Assembly (NCBI RefSeq): GCF_007751035.1
Contig: NZ_CP036433.1
Coordinates: 7,049,001 to 7,113,000 of the forward strand
From: Lignipirellula cremea
GTDB taxonomy: Bacteria > Planctomycetota > Planctomycetia > Pirellulales > Pirellulaceae
DNA: 64,000 nucleotides
Reading direction: 5' to 3'
A program made the translations under genes and the position numbers. Shown here piece by piece: positions 42,978 to 52,041 of the stretch. The notes beneath the pieces are model-generated. The model was not told the DNA's origin and searched no databases. It was given only the letters and a program-made list of their open reading frames with translations. The stretch's first letter is position 1. Each line of letters begins with the position of its first letter.

Positions 42978-43838
42978 TCACTTTTCGATCCACCAGCCTT
43001 TTTCTTTGATCCCCTGTTCGACGATCTCCTGGACTTGCAGGTCGCCGAATTTTTCCCGATTGGCGGCCGGCGCTGGCAGGGGAGTGGTCGCCTTGTCCAC
43101 ATAGTCGACAAGCTCCATGGCGTAGGGCTGCAGGGAACGGACCGATTTGATCAAACCTTCCTCGTCCGGTTTGAAAAGATGCCGCTGCTGCGTCCCCGCC
43201 AGCAGATCGGCGCACGTGCCAAGCTTGTCTTCGGGCGCGGCGATTTGCCAGTCTAGCGCCGTTTTCTCATGCAGTGTTCCTTTCCCGTACCACTGGTCCT
43301 CAATCGCCTTGTTGTATTTGAGGGAGCCCTCGGAGCGGGCCATGGCGGCGGCCTGTTTCCGCCTCACCCGTTTCCGCTCTTCCTGGTAGATCTCGCCGAG
43401 TTCGGGTGAATAGATCGGAAATCTGTTGGAAAACTCGACGCCCCGCTCCGCGGCCAGACGCAGCAGCAACTGGCTTTGCTCGCGATCTCCGGCTGCCTCG
43501 TAACTCTCCAGCACTCGATTGATCATACTGGGGTGCGGAAACTGTTGCTCTTCCACCATGGCCCGATAGATCACCGCCGCCTCAGCGCGTTTCCCTTCTT
43601 TCCAGAGCTGGTCGGCCTGCTCCCTGTCGGTGGGCAGGGACCGCATGACCAGCGACAATCCGCTGAAAAAGACTAAATAAAACAAGGGCACAGCCACTAC
43701 CATGACGCCCGTCAGGCACCAGAACGCCAGCCGCAGTTTCGTCTTCAGGGAAAACATCGACAACAGTCCTGGCGCGGGCGATCCCGGCGGGATGCTTCCC
43801 TGAACGTGCGGTCTGTAGTTAGGCGGACGGTACTGCAT
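42978..43838 (-). CDS. single-pass membrane protein, tandem paralogue 1
   Basis: 286 residues starting MQYRPPNYRPHVQGSIPPGS, with one transmembrane helix (LAFWCLTGVMVVAVPLFYLV) and the same downstream modules as its neighbour: ADQLWKEGKRAEAAVIYRAM, YEAAGDREQSQLLLRLAAER and EDKLGTCADLLAGTQQRHLF. The start is set at 43838 by alignment with the paralogue; an in-frame start 78 bases upstream adds a basic stretch with no counterpart. It follows the macroglobulin gene by 141 bp. Function unknown; TPR-like helices suggest protein-protein contact outside the membrane. Confidence 0.78.
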   Translation of the reverse strand: MQYRPPNYRPHVQGSIPPGSPAPGLLSMFSLKTKLRLAFWCLTGVMVVAVPLFYLVFFSGLSLVMRSLPTDREQADQLWKEGKRAEAAVIYRAMVEEQQFPHPSMINRVLESYEAAGDREQSQLLLRLAAERGVEFSNRFPIYSPELGEIYQEERKRVRRKQAAAMARSEGSLKYNKAIEDQWYGKGTLHEKTALDWQIAAPEDKLGTCADLLAGTQQRHLFKPDEEGLIKSVRSLQPYAMELVDYVDKATTPLPAPAANREKFGDLQVQEIVEQGIKEKGWWIEK

Positions 43839-43979
43839 GCGGGATTCCAGGGAAGAGAATACACGGAAAAACGAAGACGACCGTCTGCCCCCGTTCCCCT
43901 TCTTGGATTTTATCAACTCCAGCAGGCCCGGAAAAGAAGCGGCCGGCAGGCAGCGATCCGCCCGCCGACTCCTCGCGCG

Positions 43980-46900
43980 TTACGCCTCTGGCGCCACCGC
44001 TTCCAGCATCGCGGCCCCGCCCTGGTTACGCAGCTGGGGATTGTAGTACTCGTAAACCTGGCCGGCGGGCGCGGAGACTTTGACCGGCTGCATCGCCTGC
44101 AGACGGTACCGCAACTCAAGCTTCTCGCCGGGAGCCAGTTGCCGCAGATAGACAATCGCCTGCCGCGGCGTGATCTGATATTTGGCGATCAGGCCGGACC
44201 CGACCAGTTCGTCCAGCTCTTCCGGTTCGATCCGAAAGCCGCCGGGGATCGGCAGATCGAGGATCACCATCGGCGCCGTCCGTTCCTGCCGGTTGACGAT
44301 CGTCGCCGTGACGGTCGTCCGTTCGTCAACTTGCATCCGCGTGCGGTCATAAACCAGGTCAATCTGCAGCGGGCCTGTCGGTTCCGGCTCGACGGGCTGA
44401 TCCTGGTAACAACGGAACAGCAACTGGCAGCCGGTCGCCAGGCCGGTCGTCTCCCGGACAACCAGCGGGTAGGTATTGCCGGGATGAGAGAGAAGCGACG
44501 ACAGGTCGATCAGCTGCATCACGTCGGCCTGGTCGGGAGAGATCTCGATCTCACGCACCGTTTCTCCTCCCAGGGTGATCTCGATCCGCCGGGCGGACGT
44601 TTCGCCGGCCGCCATGTCGTGGGTAGCGATCAGCACTTTGAGCGCCAGCACCGACGCCTGGGTGGAGCCCCACAGGCCGCGGGGCCCTTTCTGTTCGATT
44701 AGCCAACTGACGGCCGGCGCCACGCGCGCCCGATGTGTGGGCGAGTGGAGCATCGCCAGCGTCGCCAGGGCCGTCGTTTCCACGTGGCCGCTGCGGCCGC
44801 CGCCATGGAACAACGTGGATTCGCCGGCCGCCTGGTTCCACCAGGCGGTCTTGCCGTCGGTCGACGACTGCTGCAGTTCAGCCAGCCGCTCCCACCAGGC
44901 CGGCAAGGCGGCCGACTGCGGTTCCAGGGCGATCAGCGCGTTCGTCGCCAGGGCCAGGGTGTAAGGGTCGTCGATTGCGTCCGGCGTGTGCTCCAGCAGA
45001 TAGTTGAGCGTCGCGTCCCGGGCCCATCCGCCGGCCCCGTTGTGGAACACGGCCTGGGCGACGTAAGCGGTCGTCGCCAGTTCCAGGTTGGCGCCCCGTT
45101 GCACGGAGCGGGCCAGACCGTCATTAAGCATGCCGTGGTCGGTCGCCCAGGAACCGTCGGGCTGGCGGCGTTTGAGGAGCCAGTTGCGGGTGCGTTCGAT
45201 CAGGTTCGGGTCGACATCATGCACCTCGGCCATGTCCTGGAATTCGAGCAGTCCATACGCCGTTAGCGTCGGATTGGCGGGCGGCCGGCCGAACCAGTCA
45301 AAGCCGCCGCCTTGCACCTCGAACGTCATCAGCCGTTGATAGCCCAGGTGAATATAGCCGCGGGCTTTCGCTTCCACTTCCGGCGCGTTCTTGCCGGTGC
45401 GGCGAAGGTAATCCAGGGCGAGCACGTTGGGGTAAGTCGTCGACGACGTCTGTTCAAAACAGCCGGACGGCTTCTGGAAGATGGCGTCGAGACCTTCGAC
45501 CAGCTGGCTGAATCGGGACGGGTACAGCCGGACGAACGCCCCCACGCTGCCGGGAATGGCGTCGTCGGGCACGGCGAACTCGGCGGCCAAAGGCTGCGAC
45601 AACAGCCCGCTGATCGTTTGTTCCTGCAGACGTCCGTTCGGGATTACTTCGATTTCCCGCCGCACGGCGTCGGCCGCTTCGCCGGCTCGAGCGGTGACCT
45701 GGAGCGTATGGCGCCCCACCTGCAGCACGCGGATCGGCAGCGTCACACTGCGCACTTCTCCCGGCGCCAGGTCCAGCGTAAAGCGGGCCGGCGCGTTGGA
45801 TGTCGCCGCGACGGGATCGTTGTCGTTCGCGGGACGGATCGGCTCGGGCGGGCTGTCGAAGGCGTCGTCGCTTTCGTCTGCTTTGCTCTCGTTCGCCACG
45901 CGGTCGATCTGCTCGAACCAGTCAGCGGGGGCGAATTCCAAGTTGACCGTTTGTGGCTTGGGGAGATAGTTATAGACAACCGCCCGCACGCCGACTTCAT
46001 CGTGCCGGGTGAGGGCGACGGGCAGATCCAGGTCGACGAAGAACGGCTGGAACACCTTGAGCGGGAACTGCCGCCCGCCCAGGCCGCCGGCGGCGGAAAC
46101 GGCGCTGGTGGAGATCCGCCAGGTGGTGATGGAGTCGGCCAGGCGAATTTCATACGTCGCCCGGCCCTGGTCGTCGGTCACCAGTTCGGGTCGCCAGTCA
46201 AGCGTTTCCGGGAAGTAATCCCGCACCCGCGGCGGCTGGCCCGGCGCAGCGTCGCCTGGCATCTGTTCCGCCGCAGAGTCGCTGGCTTCTGGCGTGGCAG
46301 GCGCCGAATCGCGGGCGGACGCGGTGGCGCCCGGCATGCTTTCGTCAAGCAGGATACCAGCGATCCGTGGTTGCATCACGGCTGGCATCATCAAGGCCAG
46401 CAGTAACATCACCACCACGACCGCGGCCACCGCATTCACCGTACACCCCTTGAGGTCGCTGCCAATGACGTACTTCCAAGGGAAAAACCAGGCTCCCACC
46501 GCGACGGCGATCGCCAGGAGTGATCCCCCCAGCAGCTGCCAGCCGAGGCGCACGCTCCACAGTCCGCGCCTTCGCAGCGCGGCAATCTGGTCAACCTCGA
46601 TTTCTGATGTGCCGCGTGTTTTCGCCAGGCCGGATGGCGCCCAACGATCGACGAGGCGGCCCCAGTTGTTCTCTTCGGAGGAAGCGGAGTACCGGGCCCG
46701 ATCGCTGCCCTGGGCGGTGCGGGCGAACAGCGCCTGATCGAACAGATCGCGATCTGCGACCGGCACGCCCCGCTCGTCGAACGGGTCCCAGTCATAGATC
46801 TGATACAGCGGCTGGAGCAGGTCGGCTTCCAGCAGGAAAAAGGCCCGCTCCATACCGGACGCTCCCCCTTGAACCGAAAAGACGGCTTCATCCACCACAG

Positions 46901-48845
46901 CCAGACTCAAGGCGCCCGGCGCGGGCTTGCCGTCGGCGTCGCTCAGCTGGAAGTTCACCTGGGCCGTCTCCCCCGGACCGTACTGCGGGGCGTCAAAGGT
47001 CGCGGCGACCTGCAGGTCGCCGGCCTGTTTGACAAACACCACCCGGGATTTGCGGTCGACCAGATGGGATTCGGCAATGCGGTAGGCGGTGATCTCCAGC
47101 GGTCCGACCAGCTCCGGCGGCAGATCGAACACCGTTTGCCCTGTCCCCTGCTGCATGGCGATGGTCCCGGTCAGCACCAGCTGGCCGGCCAGAAAAATAT
47201 CGACAAACACCGGCTCCACGCCGGAGCCGATCACCGTGATCTGCATCGCATCGCCGCCACGGTAGACCGCCCGATCCGGCCGCAGCAGGAAGTCGGCGCT
47301 CGTCAGCCCGCCAGCCGCCAGCGTGGTCGATTTGCGGCCGACGCGTCCCTGGGAGTCGGTTGCTTTCAGCGTGAGCGAAGTATGTTCTTCAGTCGGGGTG
47401 AGCAGGAACGAGCCGACCCCTAGCGCGTTCGTCTCGACCGGATCCGGCTGGCCGGCAACCAGGACCGACGCCGCGACCGGCAGCCCCTCGGGATTCGACG
47501 TATAGAGATAGACGCGGTTCGGACGGCTCCGCACCAGCAGCCCGCCTTCGGGGATGACATCGATGGTGATCGGGTTGGAGGTGACGCGGCTGGCGGACTT
47601 TCCCGTGTAAGATTGGCCGGCCGCATCGGTCACGGTCGCAATCAGGTCGAACAGCAAGGCATCCTCTTGCGGCGTGCCAGGCGGCTGCGACGGCGCGGTG
47701 AATTCGAGTGTCGCGATCCCTGCGGCGTCGGTCACCGCGGTGCCCTGGTGCAACTGCCGGGGAGAATTATCGTGCGTCCAGGCCTGCAGATCGACCTGGG
47801 CGCCGGCAACCGGTTCGCCAAAAAAGTAGGCCGCTTCGATTTGGACCTGCACCCGTTTGCCAGGTTCGTAGTACGACTGGCCGGGCTTCACGGCGACGCG
47901 GAACTTGGGCAGCACGTACTTCTCTACGCGGACGGTGCGTCGGCTGGTTTCGGAACCGACGCGACAGGTAATCTGGTAGTCGCCGTGAATTAACTCGGTC
48001 GCCAGGGGGCAATCGGCGGAAGCGATGCCGAACTGGCTCGTCACATCGAGCTGCTTGAAAATCACATTGCCGCGGGGATCGGTAATGCTGAACGTGGCCA
48101 GTTCGCCCGGCGCCGGTTTCTGGTCCGGTTGCCGCAGCGTGAGCGAACGCAGATGGATCGTCTGGCCCGGCTGGTACAGAGGCTTGTCGCTGCTGAGCAT
48201 CACCTTCCAGGAACGCCGCAGGGTAATGGTCGACGTGAGCTTCTCCAGCCCGTCCGGCGAGCGGGCGATTGCTTCCATTTGATACGAGCCGTCCGGCCAG
48301 TCGGGCAGCCGGATCGGCGGGGCCTGATCGCCGCTGGTAAACTTCGCCAGCGTGATGGGCGGCGACTGCTTGCCGTCGTGCAGCAGAATCTCGATCGGCA
48401 ATCCCGGCACACGCTCGAAGTCGTTGCGATCAATCACATACACATGCAGGGCCGCCGGGGCAAAGGGATTCCAGCGATCCTGCCCCTGCATGCGCAGGTC
48501 GTACCGCGAAGGCGCCAGTTGCGAGAAATAAATCTGGAAGCCGCCCAGCACCAGCACCGCGGCGACGGTTGCGGCAATCGTGACGCCAGCGAACCAGCGG
48601 GTGCGTGTGCGAGTATTTTTTACGCCCATGTCGATCCTTTCGAGGGTTTGCTGGATCAGTTTTTCCGAGGCTTCGCTGGCCGGCATTTCCTGCATCTGCT
48701 GTTGTCGCAGCCGGGCTTCTTCCAGGGCCTTGGCCAGCGAAGGATCGCTGGCGCAGCACTTTTCCATGTAGGCCGCTTCCTCTTCGGACAGCAAGCCGTA
48801 CAGGTAGTCGTCGAGATAAAGACGCATGTCGTCGTTCGGTTTCAT
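43980..48845 (-). CDS. alpha-2-macroglobulin family protein with anti-sigma-like N-terminus
   Basis: 1621 residues. Residues 1-75 (MRLYLDDYLYGLLSEEEAAY; ASDPSLAKALEEARLRQQQM) resemble the cytosolic anti-sigma domain, but without the H-x3-C-x2-C zinc site. A transmembrane helix follows at about 84-106. Residues 110-760 are macroglobulin-type beta domains (SSDKPLYQPGQTIHLRSLTL; DYQITCRVGSETSRRTVRVE). Two further hydrophobic helices lie at about 763-785 and 798-820. The bait/thioester half follows: the thioester C1129-x-E-Q1132 in KPSGCFEQTSSTTYP, then the alpha-helical toroid (GYIHLGYQRLMTFEVQGGGF; LLKRRQPDGSWATDHGMLND). Such proteins trap proteases covalently in the periplasm. The usual partner PbpC is absent; instead an ECF sigma factor gene lies 200 bp upstream. 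Confidence 0.92.
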   Translation of the reverse strand: MKPNDDMRLYLDDYLYGLLSEEEAAYMEKCCASDPSLAKALEEARLRQQQMQEMPASEASEKLIQQTLERIDMGVKNTRTRTRWFAGVTIAATVAAVLVLGGFQIYFSQLAPSRYDLRMQGQDRWNPFAPAALHVYVIDRNDFERVPGLPIEILLHDGKQSPPITLAKFTSGDQAPPIRLPDWPDGSYQMEAIARSPDGLEKLTSTITLRRSWKVMLSSDKPLYQPGQTIHLRSLTLRQPDQKPAPGELATFSITDPRGNVIFKQLDVTSQFGIASADCPLATELIHGDYQITCRVGSETSRRTVRVEKYVLPKFRVAVKPGQSYYEPGKRVQVQIEAAYFFGEPVAGAQVDLQAWTHDNSPRQLHQGTAVTDAAGIATLEFTAPSQPPGTPQEDALLFDLIATVTDAAGQSYTGKSASRVTSNPITIDVIPEGGLLVRSRPNRVYLYTSNPEGLPVAASVLVAGQPDPVETNALGVGSFLLTPTEEHTSLTLKATDSQGRVGRKSTTLAAGGLTSADFLLRPDRAVYRGGDAMQITVIGSGVEPVFVDIFLAGQLVLTGTIAMQQGTGQTVFDLPPELVGPLEITAYRIAESHLVDRKSRVVFVKQAGDLQVAATFDAPQYGPGETAQVNFQLSDADGKPAPGALSLAVVDEAVFSVQGGASGMERAFFLLEADLLQPLYQIYDWDPFDERGVPVADRDLFDQALFARTAQGSDRARYSASSEENNWGRLVDRWAPSGLAKTRGTSEIEVDQIAALRRRGLWSVRLGWQLLGGSLLAIAVAVGAWFFPWKYVIGSDLKGCTVNAVAAVVVVMLLLALMMPAVMQPRIAGILLDESMPGATASARDSAPATPEASDSAAEQMPGDAAPGQPPRVRDYFPETLDWRPELVTDDQGRATYEIRLADSITTWRISTSAVSAAGGLGGRQFPLKVFQPFFVDLDLPVALTRHDEVGVRAVVYNYLPKPQTVNLEFAPADWFEQIDRVANESKADESDDAFDSPPEPIRPANDNDPVAATSNAPARFTLDLAPGEVRSVTLPIRVLQVGRHTLQVTARAGEAADAVRREIEVIPNGRLQEQTISGLLSQPLAAEFAVPDDAIPGSVGAFVRLYPSRFSQLVEGLDAIFQKPSGCFEQTSSTTYPNVLALDYLRRTGKNAPEVEAKARGYIHLGYQRLMTFEVQGGGFDWFGRPPANPTLTAYGLLEFQDMAEVHDVDPNLIERTRNWLLKRRQPDGSWATDHGMLNDGLARSVQRGANLELATTAYVAQAVFHNGAGGWARDATLNYLLEHTPDAIDDPYTLALATNALIALEPQSAALPAWWERLAELQQSSTDGKTAWWNQAAGESTLFHGGGRSGHVETTALATLAMLHSPTHRARVAPAVSWLIEQKGPRGLWGSTQASVLALKVLIATHDMAAGETSARRIEITLGGETVREIEISPDQADVMQLIDLSSLLSHPGNTYPLVVRETTGLATGCQLLFRCYQDQPVEPEPTGPLQIDLVYDRTRMQVDERTTVTATIVNRQERTAPMVILDLPIPGGFRIEPEELDELVGSGLIAKYQITPRQAIVYLRQLAPGEKLELRYRLQAMQPVKVSAPAGQVYEYYNPQLRNQGGAAMLEAVAPEA

Positions 48846-48894
48846 GCGTGATACGCCAGGGAAAAAGGGAGAGCAAAGGGAATCAAGGAACGTG

Positions 48895-49020
48895 CGACGA
48901 ATGGATTTTGGAATGAGAAGATTTTCTACTCACGGAATTCGACGGATAGTCGCCTGTCACTCCGCGAAAGACGACTTTCTGCGTCCCCTGTCTCGTAAAG
49001 CAGGAAAACGAAGATCCGGC
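48895..49020 (+). repeat. complex intergenic palindromic repeat, copy H (degenerate)
   Basis: ATAGTCGCCTGTCACTCCGC, GAAAGACGACTTTCTGCGTC and a degraded AAAACGAAGATCCGGC end. It occupies the gap between the sigma factor and the macroglobulin gene. Confidence 0.6.
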
Positions 49021-49045
49021 TGTGCTTCTTCTGTGTCAAAACGTG

Positions 49046-49600
49046 TCACGCCAAAGCGGCCAGACTTGTGCGGAGGGCGGCCAGGGCATGGTGCATGTGC
49101 GAGCGAACGGTGCCTTCGGCGCGGCCAGTGGCGACGGCGATTTCGGCGTAACTGAGTCCGTTCCAGATCCGCAGCACCACGACCGTCCGCTGCTGCGGCG
49201 GCAACAAGGCGACCGCGGCCGCAACCTGCTGGGCCGTTTCCTGCCCCAGCAGGGCGTCGTCGGGAGCGGGACCGTTCGACGCTTTCACGGACGTTTCCAG
49301 CGCACTGATCGGCAAGGGCTGCGGTTTGGCCGAGCGAAAATCGGCCCGGCAGCGATTGGCCGCGATTGTGAACAGCCAGGACTTGAACGGTTTGGGGAAC
49401 GTGTACTGCTTCCGATGTTTCCAGACCGCCAGGAAGACCTCCTGGAACAGCTCTTCCGCCCGGTGCTGGTCTCCCATCATGCGCACCAGGAACGTCAGCA
49501 GCGGACTCGCATACCGACGCACCAGCAGGCCCAGGCACTCCCTTTCACCCTGGGCGACCTGAGCCATAAGGTATTCGTCGGGCTTGCCGCCGTGGTTCAT
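49046..49600 (-). CDS. ECF-type RNA polymerase sigma factor
   Basis: 184 residues. Region 2 is LVRRYASPLLTFLVRMMGDQ followed by HRAEELFQEVFLAVWKHRKQ (the -10 recognition helix); region 4 is LLPPQQRTVVVLRIWNGLSY with the AEIAVATGRAEGTVRSHMHH helix-turn-helix for the -35 element. No extra C-terminal domain. Downstream on the same strand is the macroglobulin whose N-terminus looks like an anti-sigma domain, suggesting a cognate pair. No auto-regulated promoter was identified in the 290-bp upstream region. Confidence 0.93.
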   Translation of the reverse strand: MNHGGKPDEYLMAQVAQGERECLGLLVRRYASPLLTFLVRMMGDQHRAEELFQEVFLAVWKHRKQYTFPKPFKSWLFTIAANRCRADFRSAKPQPLPISALETSVKASNGPAPDDALLGQETAQQVAAAVALLPPQQRTVVVLRIWNGLSYAEIAVATGRAEGTVRSHMHHALAALRTSLAALA

Positions 49601-49891
49601 AGGTTTGCCAGGACTGAAGAATCGGCCGTCGCAGGGAGTCGCCTGCGTTCAGATAACCTTATGCGCGGGAAAGGAAAAACGTTGAACGCCTTCTGCCGAT
49701 TTTTCTCCCCATTTTGAAAAGCGAGGGTCCCGTGTACGATGACCGGGCCCGGAGCCGTCGCTTCCGTTGGTCTGCAGAATACGGGATCGGCCGGGGAAAA
49801 CCCACTGTTTTCTCCCTCCGCTGGCGACAAAGACAAATCACCGCCGCCTTCCCCGCCGTCACAGGACGGCAGTTTGAAAAAAGGACGTTCC

Positions 49892-50668
49892 ATGATTGAA
49901 ACCGCCCGACATGCGGCCCAGCTGGGCGGCGACGTGGTCGCCAGATACTACCGCGAAGGCGTCGAGATGCGCGGCAAGCAGTCGTATAACCTGGTTTCCG
50001 ACGCTGATATCGACGCCGAAAGAGCCGTCGTCCAGGCGATCCGCGAAGCGTATCCCGACCACGCGATCCTGGCCGAGGAAGAGCATCACGACTCGGCCGA
50101 GTCCGAGCATTTATGGGTCGTCGATCCGCTCGACGGCACCAACAACTTCGCCCATCATATCCCGCATTTCGCCGTTTCGATCGCCTACTACCACCAGGGC
50201 GTCGCCCAGTGCGGGGCCGTTTATAATCCAATCCGCGAAGACTGGTACACGGCCGTCCGCGGCGAAGGAGCCCAGCACAACGGCCAGCCGATCCATGTGA
50301 GCGACTGCACCGATCTGGGTCAGGTGCTGGTCGGCCTGGGCTTTTACTACGATCGGGGCGACGGCATGCTGGCCACGCTGGCGGCCGCGGCCGACTTTTT
50401 TCGCTGCAACATTCACGGCGTGCGCCGCTTTGGCACGGCGTCGCTGGATCTGGCGCAGGTCGCCTGTGGGATGTTCGGCGCGTTCTTTGAGTTCGAACTG
50501 AAGCCCTGGGACTTCGGCGCCGGGCGGTTACTGGTCGAAGAAGCCGGCGGCCGGATCACTACCTGCACCGGCGAAGAGGTCCCGCTCAAGTCGACCAGCA
50601 TGCTCGCCAGCAACGGCCATCTGCACGCCCAGTCGCTGGCCATCACCAGCAAGCACTTCAAGAGTTAG
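49892..50668 (+). CDS. inositol monophosphatase family protein
   Basis: 258 residues. Metal and phosphate motifs: AILAEEEHH, LWVVDPLDGTNNFAHHIPHF and LKPWDFGAGRLLVEEAGGRI. The DPLDGTNNFAH string is typical of SuhB/IMPase members that hydrolyse myo-inositol-1-phosphate or related sugar phosphates. Start at 49892 has AAGGA nine bases upstream; an in-frame start 153 bases earlier is unsupported. The upstream 290 bp is shared with the divergent sigma factor gene. Confidence 0.9.
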   Translation: MIETARHAAQLGGDVVARYYREGVEMRGKQSYNLVSDADIDAERAVVQAIREAYPDHAILAEEEHHDSAESEHLWVVDPLDGTNNFAHHIPHFAVSIAYYHQGVAQCGAVYNPIREDWYTAVRGEGAQHNGQPIHVSDCTDLGQVLVGLGFYYDRGDGMLATLAAAADFFRCNIHGVRRFGTASLDLAQVACGMFGAFFEFELKPWDFGAGRLLVEEAGGRITTCTGEEVPLKSTSMLASNGHLHAQSLAITSKHFKS

Positions 50669-50728
50669 GGCCGTGCAAGAGTCGCAGCAGCCCCAGGCGT
50701 CGTTCGTCGTCTATTCGGCGGCGATCTT

Positions 50729-51832
50729 TTACTCGTCGGCCACATTGACCCAGACCTTGAGGGCCGACTTTTCTTCGACCAGCAGGCGGATCATTTCGGC
50801 GTAGTTTTCCAGGCCGTCGACCGGGTTGGTGAGGATCCGCTCGGTCACCTGGGGCCACATCATTTCGCCCAGGGCGAAATCGCGGATGCCGGATTCAAAG
50901 TACTCGCGGTTGGCGTTGACCGTTCCCAGCAGCAGCTTGTTCCCCAGCACCCATTCCAGGTTGACCTTGTCGGCCGGCACTTCAGCGTTTTTCGCGCCGC
51001 CGGTGATACTCGTCCAGACCAGCACGCCGTTGAGGTTCAGCACGTTCATCGCGCTAAAGGCCACCGCACTAGAGCCGGTGGCGTCGACGATAATATCCGG
51101 CTTGCCGACCCGGGCCGCCAGATCCTTGAGCGACGTATCAGCCAGGCTGACGTAGGTCGCTTCATACGCCTCGACAATCTCCGAGTTGAGCGTCGGCGCC
51201 GCCGACCGGGCGACCGTGTACACCTCCAGCCCGCGGGCCTTCAATAGCATGGTGGTAAGCAGACCAATTTGTCCGGCGCCCAGCACATAGGCGATCTTCG
51301 GCCGCCACACGCGCATCCGCCGCTGCGCTTCGTAAGCCTGCTGGATCGCTTTGGCGGCGACGCTCATCGGCTCCATCAGCACATGCAAATGCTTCAGGCC
51401 GCCCGGGACCCGTACGATATATTCCGGGTCGTCGACGAAGTACTCCGTCAGGAAACCGTGCAGCAGGTTGATGCCGCGTTCATAGTAGGTTTCCTCGCTG
51501 GTCATGTCGTAGGTGCCGATCTGGTCATAGATCGACCCGCCCGGCCGCCGCACGGTGGCGGTGACATAATCGCCCGGCTTGAGCCCTTTGACATTCGGCC
51601 CGACCTCTTCGACGATGCCGAAGCACTCGTGGCCCATCACCAGGAAGTTGTAGCCCGGAGGGGCGTTCCCGTAGAGGGCGTCGTTGATTTCACGATCGGT
51701 CGCGTCGACGCCGACCTTCAATACGCGGACCAGCACGCCGCGGCCGTTCGGGACATCTTCGATGCTCGGCTTCGGCAGTTCGGCCAGATGGACGCTGTTC
51801 GGTTTGCCCGGATGGACTGCAATCGCCTTCAT
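50729..51832 (-). CDS. glucose 1-dehydrogenase-like zinc alcohol dehydrogenase
   Basis: 367 residues of the medium-chain dehydrogenase superfamily. [20 protein letters not shown] has the zinc/active-site H-E pair, and [20 protein letters not shown] is the NAD(P) Rossmann motif. The C-terminal [20 protein letters not shown] and YFESGIRDF match the glucose dehydrogenase C-terminal domain of archaeal-type Gdh enzymes. Structural zinc cysteines of horse-liver ADH are absent, as in that group. It oxidises aldoses; the true sugar is not known. Confidence 0.88.
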   Translation of the reverse strand: MKAIAVHPGKPNSVHLAELPKPSIEDVPNGRGVLVRVLKVGVDATDREINDALYGNAPPGYNFLVMGHECFGIVEEVGPNVKGLKPGDYVTATVRRPGGSIYDQIGTYDMTSEETYYERGINLLHGFLTEYFVDDPEYIVRVPGGLKHLHVLMEPMSVAAKAIQQAYEAQRRMRVWRPKIAYVLGAGQIGLLTTMLLKARGLEVYTVARSAAPTLNSEIVEAYEATYVSLADTSLKDLAARVGKPDIIVDATGSSAVAFSAMNVLNLNGVLVWTSITGGAKNAEVPADKVNLEWVLGNKLLLGTVNANREYFESGIRDFALGEMMWPQVTERILTNPVDGLENYAEMIRLLVEEKSALKVWVNVADE

Positions 51833-52041
51833 GCGTACTCGTCAAAAAAGAGAGTCTAGGGGTTCGCGTGTTTGGGCGATTATCGTACTCAGAAACCACG
51901 AAAAAAGCGAGGGGCCAGGCGGGAAACGGTTCTTTGGGAAGAGCGAGCCCGCAAAAAAGCAGCTGGAAGAAAAAAAGCGTTCACGGCACAGAACGCCCGG
52001 AAACGCAGAGGGAAGGGAGAGGAAGAAGCAGTCCCGTGGAT

